The notes beneath the pieces were generated by a model that saw nothing but the letters and a program-made list of their open reading frames with translations, was not told the DNA's origin and made no database searches. The position numbers and the translations under genes were made by a program. A DNA stretch of 64,000 nt from Renibacterium salmoninarum ATCC 33209 (lineage in GTDB: Bacteria > Actinomycetota > Actinomycetes > Actinomycetales > Micrococcaceae). Of the stretch, positions 37,096 through 45,441 are shown piece after piece; position 1 is the first letter of the stretch, and each line of letters starts with the position of its first letter. Location of the stretch: NCBI RefSeq assembly GCF_000018885.1, contig NC_010168.1, forward strand, positions 558,001 through 622,000, written 5' to 3'.

Positions 37096-37885
37096 TTAGT
37101 TTGCCGGATCAACGTATCCTGGCGCTGGTTCAGCACCGACGAATTCTTCGTAGGTGCTGAAACCTGAAGCGCGCATCAACGTTGCACGTTCCACACCGAT
37201 ATAACGAAAATGCCAAGGCTCAAAGACATAGCCAGTAATTGAGTTCTTTGTCCCGGGGATAGCGCAGTATGAAACCAAATCTGTGCGAATTTGCTGCCAC
37301 CCAGATTCCAGCCGGCTCGTCAGCAAAACTTTCTTCCAGTAGATCGGTGTCGCCAGCAGCGGCGATATCCATGGTCAATCCGGTCTAGTGTTCGGAGTAA
37401 CCCGGCCTAGCAGAATATGTTTCCGCGAGCTTTTGCCCATCGCGCTCCACATAGTAGTTGAAGACCTGGGTTTGCAGCTGAAACGACCTATAAGCGCTGA
37501 CAATAATTAGATCGTGACCCTGCAGCTTTGCTTCAGTAAACATCAGTTCTGCGGCGGTAGCCGCTTCTTTGCGTACCTGACGGATTTCAGGATTGCTCGA
37601 AATATTGGGCACGTTCGGCACAACCAGGTCCGCTGGCGCAAAATTCAATGGATTGAGCGGGCGCCGTTTGTTAACCAAGAGCGAGTAGCTGTTCGGATCA
37701 TTCAAATCTGCGCCCTCAACCTCTGCACTTGCTCGTGAATCTTCTACCTCGGCATCGAACGGCCGAGTATTGGCCAATGCTGAGTTGCCGCCCGTAACTA
37801 CAAGTGCAACGGTACCTACGGCCGCTAATGAAAACGTTCGGCGAGATGGATTGTTTAGCCAGCTCGAATTGTTCTCCGAAGACAT
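37096..37885 (-). pseudogene. VanY-type D-alanyl-D-alanine carboxypeptidase, nonsense plus frameshift
   Basis: An exported M15B peptidase that begins with a Tat-like signal (SRRTFSLAAVGTVALVV). The zinc region reads YSEH then TAG (37387-37385) then TGLTMDIAAAGD in the same frame, where Gln is expected. Further on, an extra A near 37238-37245 shifts the frame before ITGYVFEPWHFRYIG, which carries the last catalytic/zinc residues. Two independent lesions make it clearly dead. The enzyme would trim peptidoglycan stem peptides. Confidence 0.87.
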
Positions 37886-37969
37886 TCAACTCCTCCCCGA
37901 GTATTTTCTGCCTATCAATTCATGAAAACCATACCTGGAGTGCCCTAACGTTGTCCAGCATGAACTCAT

Positions 37970-38816
37970 TCAGCGATCTTTAGCGGGCTGATCTGTTTTG
38001 CGTCCAATGAAGTTATCCATGGTCCCATAAATTCCGAAGACCTTATCCGCTAAAACGTCCCAGGCGCGCACCGGCAGGATGCCCTTGAGTACCTTTCCCA
38101 GTTGGTGTAGTCCAGGGCATGATCAAATACGGCTTGCCCACCTTGAGCGCGTGCCAGACTTTGTTGACTACGTCTTCTGGCGAGAGCAAGGGTGTGAGCA
38201 AAATGGATTTGACGCCGGCAAACATTCCGGTCGAAATATAGGTTGGGCAGACCGTGGTGACTTTGATGTTTCGGTGCCCGGTCTTTGCTAGTTCGATCCT
38301 TAAGGAGTCGCTCCAGCCGACCGCTGCCCATTTAGACGCCGCATACAAACTCATTTTGGGATTCGATACCAGTCCGGCCCCCGAGGCGATGGTTACTATG
38401 CGCTTTTGGCCAGGAGACGCCATCATCGTTGGCAAAAACGCCCTGGTGATGTGCATTGGTGCTAGAGCATTTATTCGCATGGTGAGCTCAATATCGGCGT
38501 CGTGATCGTGATCCCAAAAATATTTACCGCGCACAATGCCAGCATTATTGATCAAAACGTCGGGAGCGCCGACGTCGGAAAGCACCCGGGCTGCCGTCGT
38601 TCGAATCGCATCGAGTGAACTGACATCTACGGTGTAGACATGGACTTTTGGCCCGGAGATCTCGTTGACTGCTTTGGCTAGCAATTCGCCATTGATATCC
38701 CACAAAATCACATCACTGGCACCATCTTGCGCAGCAAGATCCGCGTAGAGCCGCCCCATTCCCATGGCCGCGCCGGTGATGAGCAACGTCTTTCCGCGTA
38801 CATTGATAGTCTCCAT
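37970..38816 (-). pseudogene. SDR family oxidoreductase, frameshifted at the C-terminus
   Basis: METINVRGKTLLITGAAMG from ATG 38816 leads a roughly 280-residue SDR with an NNAGI motif and catalytic YAASK. After PWTTPTGK the frame runs to an early TAA-type end at 38043. Removing one G from AAAGG near 38092-38096 restores family-like sequence (VLKGILPVRAWDVLADKVFG) to TGA 37970. The catalytic core is intact, so partial function is conceivable. Divergent from a TetR pseudogene. Confidence 0.8.
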
Positions 38817-38880
38817 GCTTCGTTCCTCCCCCATTGCAGCAATCAAGTGGTCGAAGAGTTCTGCGACCGCCGCTCTCACC

Positions 38881-38894
38881 TGTACAGTGTTACA
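38881..38894. promoter_or_regulatory. TetR operator candidate TGTA-N6-TACA
   Basis: A symmetric TGTA-N6-TACA lies in the 79-base gap between the divergent SDR and TetR pseudogenes, immediately before the ATG of the latter. Location fits an autoregulatory site. The cognate repressor is broken. Confidence 0.45.
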
Positions 38895-38895
38895 T

Positions 38896-39530
38896 ATGGA
38901 GTCACAAAGTACCATCGCTTCATTTGAGAAGAACTCGGCGACTGTGGAGCGACTGCCCGACGCGACGAAGGACGCGGTGATCGATCATGGGGTTCGGCTA
39001 ACCACGGTCCAAGACATTTTCGACGCGCGCTGGCGTCTCTACGAATGACTTTTTACCGGCACTTCGGCTCGGTGCCTGAGGCCGTGCGGTTGGCACTGAC
39101 TCGCGAATTTGAACAGGTAGTGACTACCGTATCGAGCCTCACTGCCGCCGGAAATGCGCGAGAACGCCTGGTGCAATTCGCAGTGGCTGGCGTTCGGGCG
39201 TATGCGGCAGACCCCATGGTGCTGTCCATTGTGGCAAGGGACCCAGAGCTGTTGATGCCCTATTTGACGGAGCGCTTTGGTGCCAGTCAGGAGCTGATTT
39301 TGGCAGCGATGGCACCCTTGCTAGGAGCCGGAATCGAGGATCGCTCGGTAGAAGTCAGCGAGATCACCGCCACGATGGTTTTGATCTTGATGCAGGCAGT
39401 TGCAGTGCCGGCGAAAACCCTTGCGGGCCGAGGGCAGCTTGAATCGGCGCTTGAAGAACTGGCGCTAATTCTTGATGTATTTCTCGATCCTGCTAAGCGT
39501 GAGCGGGCCAGCGGCACCGGCGCGGGCTAA
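38896..39530 (+). pseudogene. TetR-family regulator with at least two frameshifts
   Basis: ATG 38896 opens a frame through LPDATKDAVIDHGVRLTTVQDI, the first HTH part, and stops at TGA 39046-39048. Family sequence for the recognition helix (STRAGVS) lies in a second frame after an extra T near 39016-39019. MTFYRHFG onwards lies in a third frame (39045-39530) that keeps the whole ligand domain. The HTH is destroyed, so no DNA binding is expected. It was probably the repressor of the divergent SDR. Confidence 0.8.
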
Positions 39531-39542
39531 GGTAGGACCGTG

Positions 39543-40139
39543 ATGGATCAGCAACGAAGTACCGTGTCGCCATTGAATATTGCCAACGTGCTCACCGCAC
39601 TGCGAATTGTTCTGGTGCCTTTCTTTATCTGGTTTCTGTTGGCCGATGAGCAGCACTATTCCTGGTGGCGATGGGCTGCCGTCGTCGTGTTCTCAGTCGC
39701 AATTTACACTGACAAGCTCGACGGCGATTTGGCTCGAAAGCACAACTTAGTTACGGATTTCGGCAAGATCGCGGATCCCATTGCGGACAAACTACTTATT
39801 GGTGCTGCGCTGATCATTCTTTCTGGTCTGAACGAACTTTCCTGGTGGATCACCGTTCTTATTTTGATCCGAGAGATCGGTATTACGGTTTTGAGATTTG
39901 TGGTGATCCGTTACGGTGTTATTCCAGCTTCTCGTGGCGGCAAGATTAAGACCGTACTGCAGACAGTGGCGATTTTCCTCTATCTTTTGCCTTGGACACC
40001 GCAGTGGCTTTGGCTCAGCGTGATCGCGCTGATCGTCATGATTGCGGCTTTGCTAGTTACGCTTGTCACCGGCATTGACTACATTGTCCAGGCGGCCCGC
40101 CTGCGCTGGCGCGGTATGGCTTCCGGCATCCAGTCATGA
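39543..40139 (+). CDS. pgsA: CDP-diacylglycerol-glycerol-3-phosphate 3-phosphatidyltransferase
   Basis: This roughly 198-residue membrane enzyme has the complete CDP-alcohol phosphotransferase signature D57-x2-D60-G-x2-A-R-x8-G-x3-D78-x3-D82 and several TM helices. It makes phosphatidylglycerol-phosphate. GTG 39540 or ATG 39543 can start it. It is coupled to cinA by ATGA, as in many actinobacteria. Confidence 0.93.
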   Translation: MDQQRSTVSPLNIANVLTALRIVLVPFFIWFLLADEQHYSWWRWAAVVVFSVAIYTDKLDGDLARKHNLVTDFGKIADPIADKLLIGAALIILSGLNELSWWITVLILIREIGITVLRFVVIRYGVIPASRGGKIKTVLQTVAIFLYLLPWTPQWLWLSVIALIVMIAALLVTLVTGIDYIVQAARLRWRGMASGIQS

Positions 40140-40696
40140 CTGATTTGCCGTCGCGGGTTGCGCCAAATGCTCTGGACAAACAGAAATTGGTCCAGCAACT
40201 GAAATCGCGTTCACTGACTCTTGCCACCGCAGAGTCGTTAACAGGCGGCGCCTTGGCCGCGGAATTCGTGTCAGTACCCGGCGTATCGGCGGTTTATCAG
40301 GGTGGCGTCATTGCCTATCAAAACAGCGTTAAGACGTCGGCGCTTTTCGTTTCGGAAGATTTACTGATTCGTCATGGATCCGTTGATGCCGAAGTTGCTG
40401 GTCAGATGGCGCTTGGCGTATGCAAAGCTATTGGCGCACGGGTTGGAATTTCCACTACCGGCGCAGCCGGACCAGAGCCACACGATGGAAAGCCAGTAGG
40501 CACGGTGTTTATAGCCGTAGCGCTCGATGGAAAGCTTTCGACTGCCGAACTCCACTTCGACGGTGATCGTGAAGCGATTCGAACAATGGCCGTAGCGGAA
40601 GCATTGCGTATGCTTTCGGTCGAAGTCGGTTCCTTCGAAAATTCTTCACAGGAATCTCCAGGGAACGTACCGGGAACAAAACATTTCGATGGATAG
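40136..40696 (+). CDS. cinA: CinA C-terminal domain protein (nicotinamide-nucleotide amidohydrolase)
   Basis: This 186-residue stand-alone CinA_C domain has TAESLTGGALAAEF near the N-terminus and STTGAAGPEPHDGKPVGTVF. In related proteins it deamidates NMN to NaMN. The N-terminal MoCF domain of longer CinA is absent, as is common in actinobacteria. It follows pgsA and lies upstream of clgR and recA. Confidence 0.92.
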   Translation: MTDLPSRVAPNALDKQKLVQQLKSRSLTLATAESLTGGALAAEFVSVPGVSAVYQGGVIAYQNSVKTSALFVSEDLLIRHGSVDAEVAGQMALGVCKAIGARVGISTTGAAGPEPHDGKPVGTVFIAVALDGKLSTAELHFDGDREAIRTMAVAEALRMLSVEVGSFENSSQESPGNVPGTKHFDG

Positions 40697-40790
40697 TTAT
40701 TGATTATGTCTGCATCGGCTAGAAAAGCCGCCTAGGATAAAACGTAAGCAATCCCCGAGACCGGGGAGATGAGAAGGAGCAGCGATACAA

Positions 40791-41225
40791 ATGGTGAAAC
40801 AACCCGTATCCGTAAACGGCGTAGTGCGCTGGCGGGATGTGGGTTTGGCAAACGAAGCCAAAGTGGCTCCCGGAGCGCAAAAAAAGATGGTGGTGCTTCG
40901 ACACGAAATTGGGGACGTTTTGCGAGACCTGCGTCAGCGTCAAGGGCGTACTTTACGTGAAGTGTCCCATAACGCCAGAGTGTCGCTAGGTTATTTGAGT
41001 GAAGTAGAACGCGGACAAAAGGAAGCTTCTTCCGAATTGCTGTCCTCGATCTGCTCTGCTTTGGATGTGCCATTTTCGCTCATGTTGCGCGAAGTGAGCG
41101 ACCGCCTGGCAATCGCTGAAGGCGTCTCGGTTCCAGATACCGTTCCTCAGGAGTTCGCCGCTCGATACGGCCGTACCTTGGACGATGAAATTTCCGCCGA
41201 GTTCCCGTCACCCGCTTATAACTAG
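40791..41225 (+). CDS. clgR: ClgR/PopR-type XRE regulator
   Basis: This 144-residue regulator has an HTH near 45-75 ([21 protein letters not shown]) and the [12 protein letters not shown] segment typical of actinobacterial ClgR, an activator of clp proteases and repair genes. ATG 40791 with AGGAG at 40775-40779 is used; ATG 40887 would give a shorter, more conventional N-terminus. The C-terminus PSPAYN differs from the LAA-type Clp degron of Streptomyces ClgR. Lies upstream of recA. Confidence 0.85.
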   Translation: MVKQPVSVNGVVRWRDVGLANEAKVAPGAQKKMVVLRHEIGDVLRDLRQRQGRTLREVSHNARVSLGYLSEVERGQKEASSELLSSICSALDVPFSLMLREVSDRLAIAEGVSVPDTVPQEFAARYGRTLDDEISAEFPSPAYN

Positions 41226-41246
41226 ACCAACAATAAAGACATAAAC

Positions 41247-41288
41247 CGAGGGCCGGTTCGATACTGCGAGGTATAGAACCGGCCCTCG
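41247..41288. terminator. Terminator between convergent clgR and marR
   Basis: Arms CGAGGGCCGGTTC (41247-41259) and 41276-41288 are reverse complements, and an inner ATAC/GTAT adds pairing. Strong stem with little T tract. It sits between two converging genes and could serve both. Confidence 0.8.
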
Positions 41289-41303
41289 TAGGTTCACTTT
41301 GAG

Positions 41304-41831
41304 CTAGGAAGTTTCTTCTTTGCTGCTCGTTGTGGAGCTTTCAAACTCGTCATTGAACTTACCCAGCAACCGAGCAAGATGCCTGACGTCCTCGGGCGAC
41401 CAGGCTGCAAGCCGGTCGTCCATGGCCTTTTTTCTGGCCGACTGGACGGTGACAATTTGCTTGGTCCCGCGAGCGGTTAAATTGATCAACTGAGCACGAC
41501 CATCGAGCGGGTCATCGAGCTTGTGAACTAATTCAATCTTCTCCAAAAAAGCGATTTGCCTACTCACAGAAGGCTTCCCAACCCCGATGTTTGCGGCCAG
41601 ATCCGTCAAGCGCATAGAGCCTTCGCGAGCCAAGATCGCCAGCAAGCCGTACGCGGCGGGGTCGAGATCTGGGTGGATTTCGCGAGCTAGCTGATAGGAG
41701 ACAGCTCGGGAACGCCTCCACAGTAGGCTGAGCTGAGCTTCAGCGGCCTCGATCACGGCCTCGTCTGGTTTCTCCACGCCGGGCTTGGAGGGGGATGGAG
41801 ATTGTCGGCGGCCATCTTTTGGGGTCGTCAT
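41304..41831 (-). CDS. MarR-family regulator
   Basis: This 175-residue protein has a winged HTH with the MarR order AAYGLLAILAREGSMRLTDLAANIGVGKPSVSRQI and the wing DPLDGRAQLINLTARG. The N-terminus is polar and low complexity, and the C-terminus Ser/Thr/Glu-rich. The ligand is unknown. Divergent to DUF3046. Confidence 0.9.
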   Translation of the reverse strand: MTTPKDGRRQSPSPSKPGVEKPDEAVIEAAEAQLSLLWRRSRAVSYQLAREIHPDLDPAAYGLLAILAREGSMRLTDLAANIGVGKPSVSRQIAFLEKIELVHKLDDPLDGRAQLINLTARGTKQIVTVQSARKKAMDDRLAAWSPEDVRHLARLLGKFNDEFESSTTSSKEETS

Positions 41832-41910
41832 TGATCCAGTGTAGTGGTGATGTGTTGCCGTGTGGCGATTGATTTGTGATTCGACTGCAGGTCCATGGGA
41901 GGATCACAGT

Positions 41911-42138
41911 ATGCGAGTAAGCGAGTTTTGGCGTCTGATGGAAGACGAATTCGGCCCAGCTTATGTTGGTTCGTTGGCTCGTGACGTGGTGCTTTCGGCG
42001 GCCGGTGGCAGATCGGCGGTCGACGCACTCGACGCCGGTGTCGATCCGAAATCGATCTGGCTGGCGATATGCGAACTGCAGGATGTTCCTTTGGATCGCA
42101 GGTTCGGCAAGGATGTTAGAGCTAAACGGAGTCGCTAG
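41911..42138 (+). CDS. DUF3046 protein
   Basis: This 75-residue protein of unknown function matches DUF3046, nearly always beside recA in actinobacteria: MRVSEFWRLMEDEFG, VLSAAGGRSAVDALDAG and WLAICELQDVP. ATG 41911 has GGGAGG at 41897-41902, and an upstream in-frame start lacks one. Its link to recA regulation or repair is inferred from conserved neighbourhood only. Confidence 0.88.
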   Translation: MRVSEFWRLMEDEFGPAYVGSLARDVVLSAAGGRSAVDALDAGVDPKSIWLAICELQDVPLDRRFGKDVRAKRSR

Positions 42139-42195
42139 TCGGTGCCTCCCGAATCTCTTGTTACTGAATCAATTGCGACACGCCGTCGAGCCATT

Positions 42196-42209
42196 CGAAT
42201 ATCTGTTCG
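42196..42209. promoter_or_regulatory. SOS (LexA) box upstream of recA
   Basis: CGAATATCTGTTCG matches the actinobacterial LexA consensus CGAAC-R-NN-TGTTCG at all but one defined base. It lies about 207 bases before the recA ATG, in the DUF3046-recA gap, so recA is presumably LexA-repressed with a long leader. Confidence 0.75.
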
Positions 42210-42415
42210 GATAACGGTAGAGTTCAGAACAGAAAATTACTTGTCCTGCATATCGGGCCGAGAGCCATATTTATCCACAGTAACGGCCATTTCGAACTAC
42301 CCGACGAATATTGTCGGTGGCCCGCCGTAGCCTCGGAGATAGCGGGTTGGACGCAAGTTCAGCCCAAGGCCAGGTAAGCCCGCAATATCGGAAAAGAAAG
42401 CATCGAGGTGTCATG

Positions 42416-43471
42416 ATGGCAGCATCGGCAGATCGCGAAAAAGCTCTAGAAGCAGCACTCGCCCAAATTGACAAGCAGTTCGGCAAGGGCTCAATCATGC
42501 GGCTGGGCGACGAAGTTCGTGCCCCGATTGAGACGATTCCAACAGGTTCAATTGCGCTGGATGTTGCTTTGGGTATTGGTGGACTACCTCGCGGCCGTAT
42601 TGTGGAGATCTATGGACCAGAGTCTTCCGGTAAGACGACGGTTGCACTGCACGCAGTAGCCAATGCGCAGCGTGCCGGTGGTATCGCGGCGTTTATCGAT
42701 GCCGAGCATGCTTTGGATCCTGACTACGCTGCAAAGCTGGGCGTCGACGTGGACGCTTTGTTAGTATCGCAGCCGGATACGGGCGAGCAAGCACTAGAGA
42801 TCATGGACATGCTCATTGGCTCTGGTTCATTGGATATCGTGGTTATTGACTCGGTGGCTGCGTTGGTTCCCCGCGCTGAAATCGAAGGCGAGATGGGCGA
42901 TAGCCACGTTGGTTTGCAGGCTCGATTGATGAGCCAGGCGCTACGTAAGATCACCGGGCGTCTCAGCCAGACCAAAACTACCGCAATTTTCATTAACCAG
43001 TTGCGCGAGAAAATTGGCGTTTTCTTCGGTAGCCCGGAGACCACCAGCGGCGGCAAGGCTTTGAAGTTTTACGCGTCGGTACGCATTGATGTTCGGCGAA
43101 TTCAGACCCTCAAGGAGGGCGCTGATTCGGTGGGTAACCGCACGAAGGCAAAGATCGTGAAAAATAAGATGGCCCCGCCGTTCAAAATCGCTGAATTCGA
43201 CATTATTTATGGTCAGGGGATTTCGCGTGAAGGCGGGATCATCGACATGGGTGTGGAACATGGCATCATCAAAAAATCAGGATCCTGGTTTACCTATGAA
43301 GGTGACCAACTGGGTCAGGGGATGGAGAACTCTCGACGGTTCCTTCGAGATAACCCGGAACTGGCAGAGGAACTCGAGCGACTCATTAAGGAAAAGCTCG
43401 GAGTTGGCGTCAAGGCAACAACTTCCGAAGATGAGGCTGCCTCGAAATTGCGTGCCGTGGACGGCGCCTAA
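42416..43471 (+). CDS. recA: Recombinase RecA
   Basis: This 351-residue RecA is of usual length and intact. It has Walker [10 protein letters not shown] (67-75), [21 protein letters not shown] (L1 side) and a [12 protein letters not shown] segment. It catalyses strand exchange and promotes LexA self-cleavage. ATG 42416 is preceded by GAGGTG (42405-42410); ATG 42413 is equally possible. A 277-base upstream gap carries the SOS box. The downstream recX is broken. Confidence 0.98.
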   Translation: MAASADREKALEAALAQIDKQFGKGSIMRLGDEVRAPIETIPTGSIALDVALGIGGLPRGRIVEIYGPESSGKTTVALHAVANAQRAGGIAAFIDAEHALDPDYAAKLGVDVDALLVSQPDTGEQALEIMDMLIGSGSLDIVVIDSVAALVPRAEIEGEMGDSHVGLQARLMSQALRKITGRLSQTKTTAIFINQLREKIGVFFGSPETTSGGKALKFYASVRIDVRRIQTLKEGADSVGNRTKAKIVKNKMAPPFKIAEFDIIYGQGISREGGIIDMGVEHGIIKKSGSWFTYEGDQLGQGMENSRRFLRDNPELAEELERLIKEKLGVGVKATTSEDEAASKLRAVDGA

Positions 43472-43515
43472 GTTCATCTCACGATGCAGTATTTCGGGCC
43501 TCGAGCGATTCGGTT

Positions 43516-43558
43516 GCGACCATTAGTTGGCTTAACAGGAGGGTTAACTAATGGTCGC
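43516..43558 (+). promoter_or_regulatory. Hairpin enclosing the recX start codon and SD
   Basis: Bases 43516-43528 and 43546-43558 are exact reverse complements (13 bp). The recX ATG (43551) lies in the 3' arm and the SD GGAGGG (43538-43543) in the loop, with additional G-U/C-G pairs narrowing it. If formed in RNA, the stem would limit recX translation relative to recA. Confidence 0.65.
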
Positions 43559-44070
43559 CCGTGAAAAAGCAGCCGTTCAACAGGACCCTGAGGCGCTTGC
43601 GAGAGCCATCGTGCTGCGGCAGCTGACCAATTCGCCCAAGAGCTTAGGAAGCAATTGGCGGATAAATTGGCCGCGCGGGAGGTACCGGGCGAAGTTGCTC
43701 AGATCGTCTTGGACCGTTTTGAAGAAGTTCAATTGATCGATGACGCTGAGTTTGCAAAAATGTGGGTTCGGTCGCGCGCACAATCAAGGTCTTTGGCCAA
43801 AGGCGCGTTACGCCGCGAACTTTCGGAAAAGGTATATCCAAAGAACTAGCGGATGAAGCCTTAGCGCAGCTTAGTGACGACGATGAAACGAGCGCTGCAG
43901 AGCAATTGATACGTCGAAAGTTGCGCACAACAACTGATGTTCAGGACCGTGGGGCAAGAGACAAACTCTGCCGTCGTCTTGTTTCGATGCTGGCGAGGAA
44001 AGGTTATCAACCCGGTCTGGCTTTCTCGATTGTGAATCGAGAGTTGGATGCGTTGAACCAATCGTCTTAG
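43551..44070 (+). pseudogene. recX: RecA regulator RecX, two frameshifts
   Basis: Three overlapping frames together spell one RecX. The first has VAREKAAVQQDPEALARAIV up to SPKS (43551-43660). The second has LADKLAAREVP to LRRELSEK (43655-43830). The third has ISKELADEALAQLSDDDE to the end at 44070. The first shift near 43640-43655 also loses a few residues; the second is a missing G near 43830 (AAGG for AAGGG). RecX normally restrains RecA filaments. It is almost certainly inactive here. Confidence 0.87.
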
Positions 44071-44139
44071 CTCAGGACACGCTGTGAAGTTAAGAGTTTT
44101 CTGTAACTTGTAGCTAAATCGGGCTACCCTGGAAGTCGT

Positions 44140-45384
44140 ATGTTCAGGTTCAAGCGCAGGTTGAAGCTTTCCGCTCCGGTGATTTTGTTGACCGGAGCAT
44201 TGGTGATGTCCGGATTCATAGCCACTCCCGCTCTTGCTGACGATGACACGCCGCCAAGTGGGTTTCCTAGCTGGCAGGATGTGCAAAATGCGAAACAGAG
44301 TGCTGCTAGCACCGCCACAGAAGTTGCCAAAATCAACGGTCTATTGAACCAGCTACAAACTGACTCGGTCACGTTGGGTGATGCGGCTGTTAGCGCATCA
44401 AGCGCCTATCTGACCGCGAAATCCAACCTCGACGCGGCCACGAGTAAAGAAGAGATGCTGAGTAGCCAGCTTCAGCAAGCTGACGAAATGGCTCAGAAAC
44501 TTCGGAAAGAAGCCGGCAGCCTGGCAGCTCAGTCATATAAGACTGGTAGCGGGAATCTGGGCATTTTTTCTGCACTAGGTGCTATGCAGTCTTCGGATGG
44601 ATTGCAACGACTCGATCTGATCAATGTGGTTGCACAAAATGCTGCGAACTTGTATAGCCGAGCTGATGCGGCAAAGAAGAGCACCGAATCGCTACAGGCC
44701 CAACAGAAACTAGCTCAAGACGAGCGAAGCAAGCTCAATGACGCAGCAAAGTCTAAATACGACGCTGCTGTTGCCGCACAAAAGGCCGTTGAGGACCAGG
44801 TATCCAGCACCAAAAGCCAAAGCGATAAACTCAACGCACAGTTGGCTTCACTCAACAACACCGTTGCGGATACTGAGCAGAAATATCAGCAAGGCGTAGC
44901 AGCGCAGGCGCAGTACGAAGAAGCACAACAAGCAAAGCAACGAGCAGCGGAAGAGGAAGCTGCACGCCAAGCAGCTCTTCGACCACCGCCCCCGCCCCCT
45001 GGCAGCGGTGGACAGGTCACCCCACCGCCGTTGACGCCGCCCGTGACACCGCCGAATATTCCTGGTGGCGGACTTAACGACCCCGCCGGGGCGCAAGCTT
45101 TTGCCTCGGCAAACCTCAGTGGTTTCGGCTGGGGACAGGATCAGTTCGGTTGTTTATTGCAATTGTGGAACCGTGAGTCCGGTTGGCGAACCAATGCGAC
45201 TAACCCCAGCAGCGGTGCTTATGGCATTCCACAGTCGTTGCCTGCCTCGAAGATGGGCTCAATCGCTGGCGACTGGCTGACTAACTATCAAACTCAGGTC
45301 ATTTGGGGACTGAATTACATCAAAGGCCGTTACGGTTCACCCTGCGGCGCCTGGGCACATTCACAAGCCACCGGCTGGTACTGA
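44140..45384 (+). CDS. Secreted coiled-coil protein with a C-terminal transglycosylase-like domain
   Basis: This 414-residue protein has a cleaved signal peptide (basic start, TM core, ATPALA). A long coiled coil (about 50-290, with GSLAAQSYKTG) is followed by a Pro-rich spacer (PPPPPPGSG...TPPPLTPP). The C-terminal SLT/aggregation-promoting-factor-like domain holds WNRESGWRTNATNPSSGAYG (Glu in RESGW) and ends in HSQATGWY. It probably acts in peptidoglycan remodelling or as an amidase activator, like RipA-type proteins. Frame intact. Confidence 0.87.
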   Translation: MFRFKRRLKLSAPVILLTGALVMSGFIATPALADDDTPPSGFPSWQDVQNAKQSAASTATEVAKINGLLNQLQTDSVTLGDAAVSASSAYLTAKSNLDAATSKEEMLSSQLQQADEMAQKLRKEAGSLAAQSYKTGSGNLGIFSALGAMQSSDGLQRLDLINVVAQNAANLYSRADAAKKSTESLQAQQKLAQDERSKLNDAAKSKYDAAVAAQKAVEDQVSSTKSQSDKLNAQLASLNNTVADTEQKYQQGVAAQAQYEEAQQAKQRAAEEEAARQAALRPPPPPPGSGGQVTPPPLTPPVTPPNIPGGGLNDPAGAQAFASANLSGFGWGQDQFGCLLQLWNRESGWRTNATNPSSGAYGIPQSLPASKMGSIAGDWLTNYQTQVIWGLNYIKGRYGSPCGAWAHSQATGWY

Positions 45385-45441
45385 GTTCGTTGGTTTTGAC
45401 GAAGATTCTACTCTGAAGCCTTGTTGGCTTAAGATTGTTGA

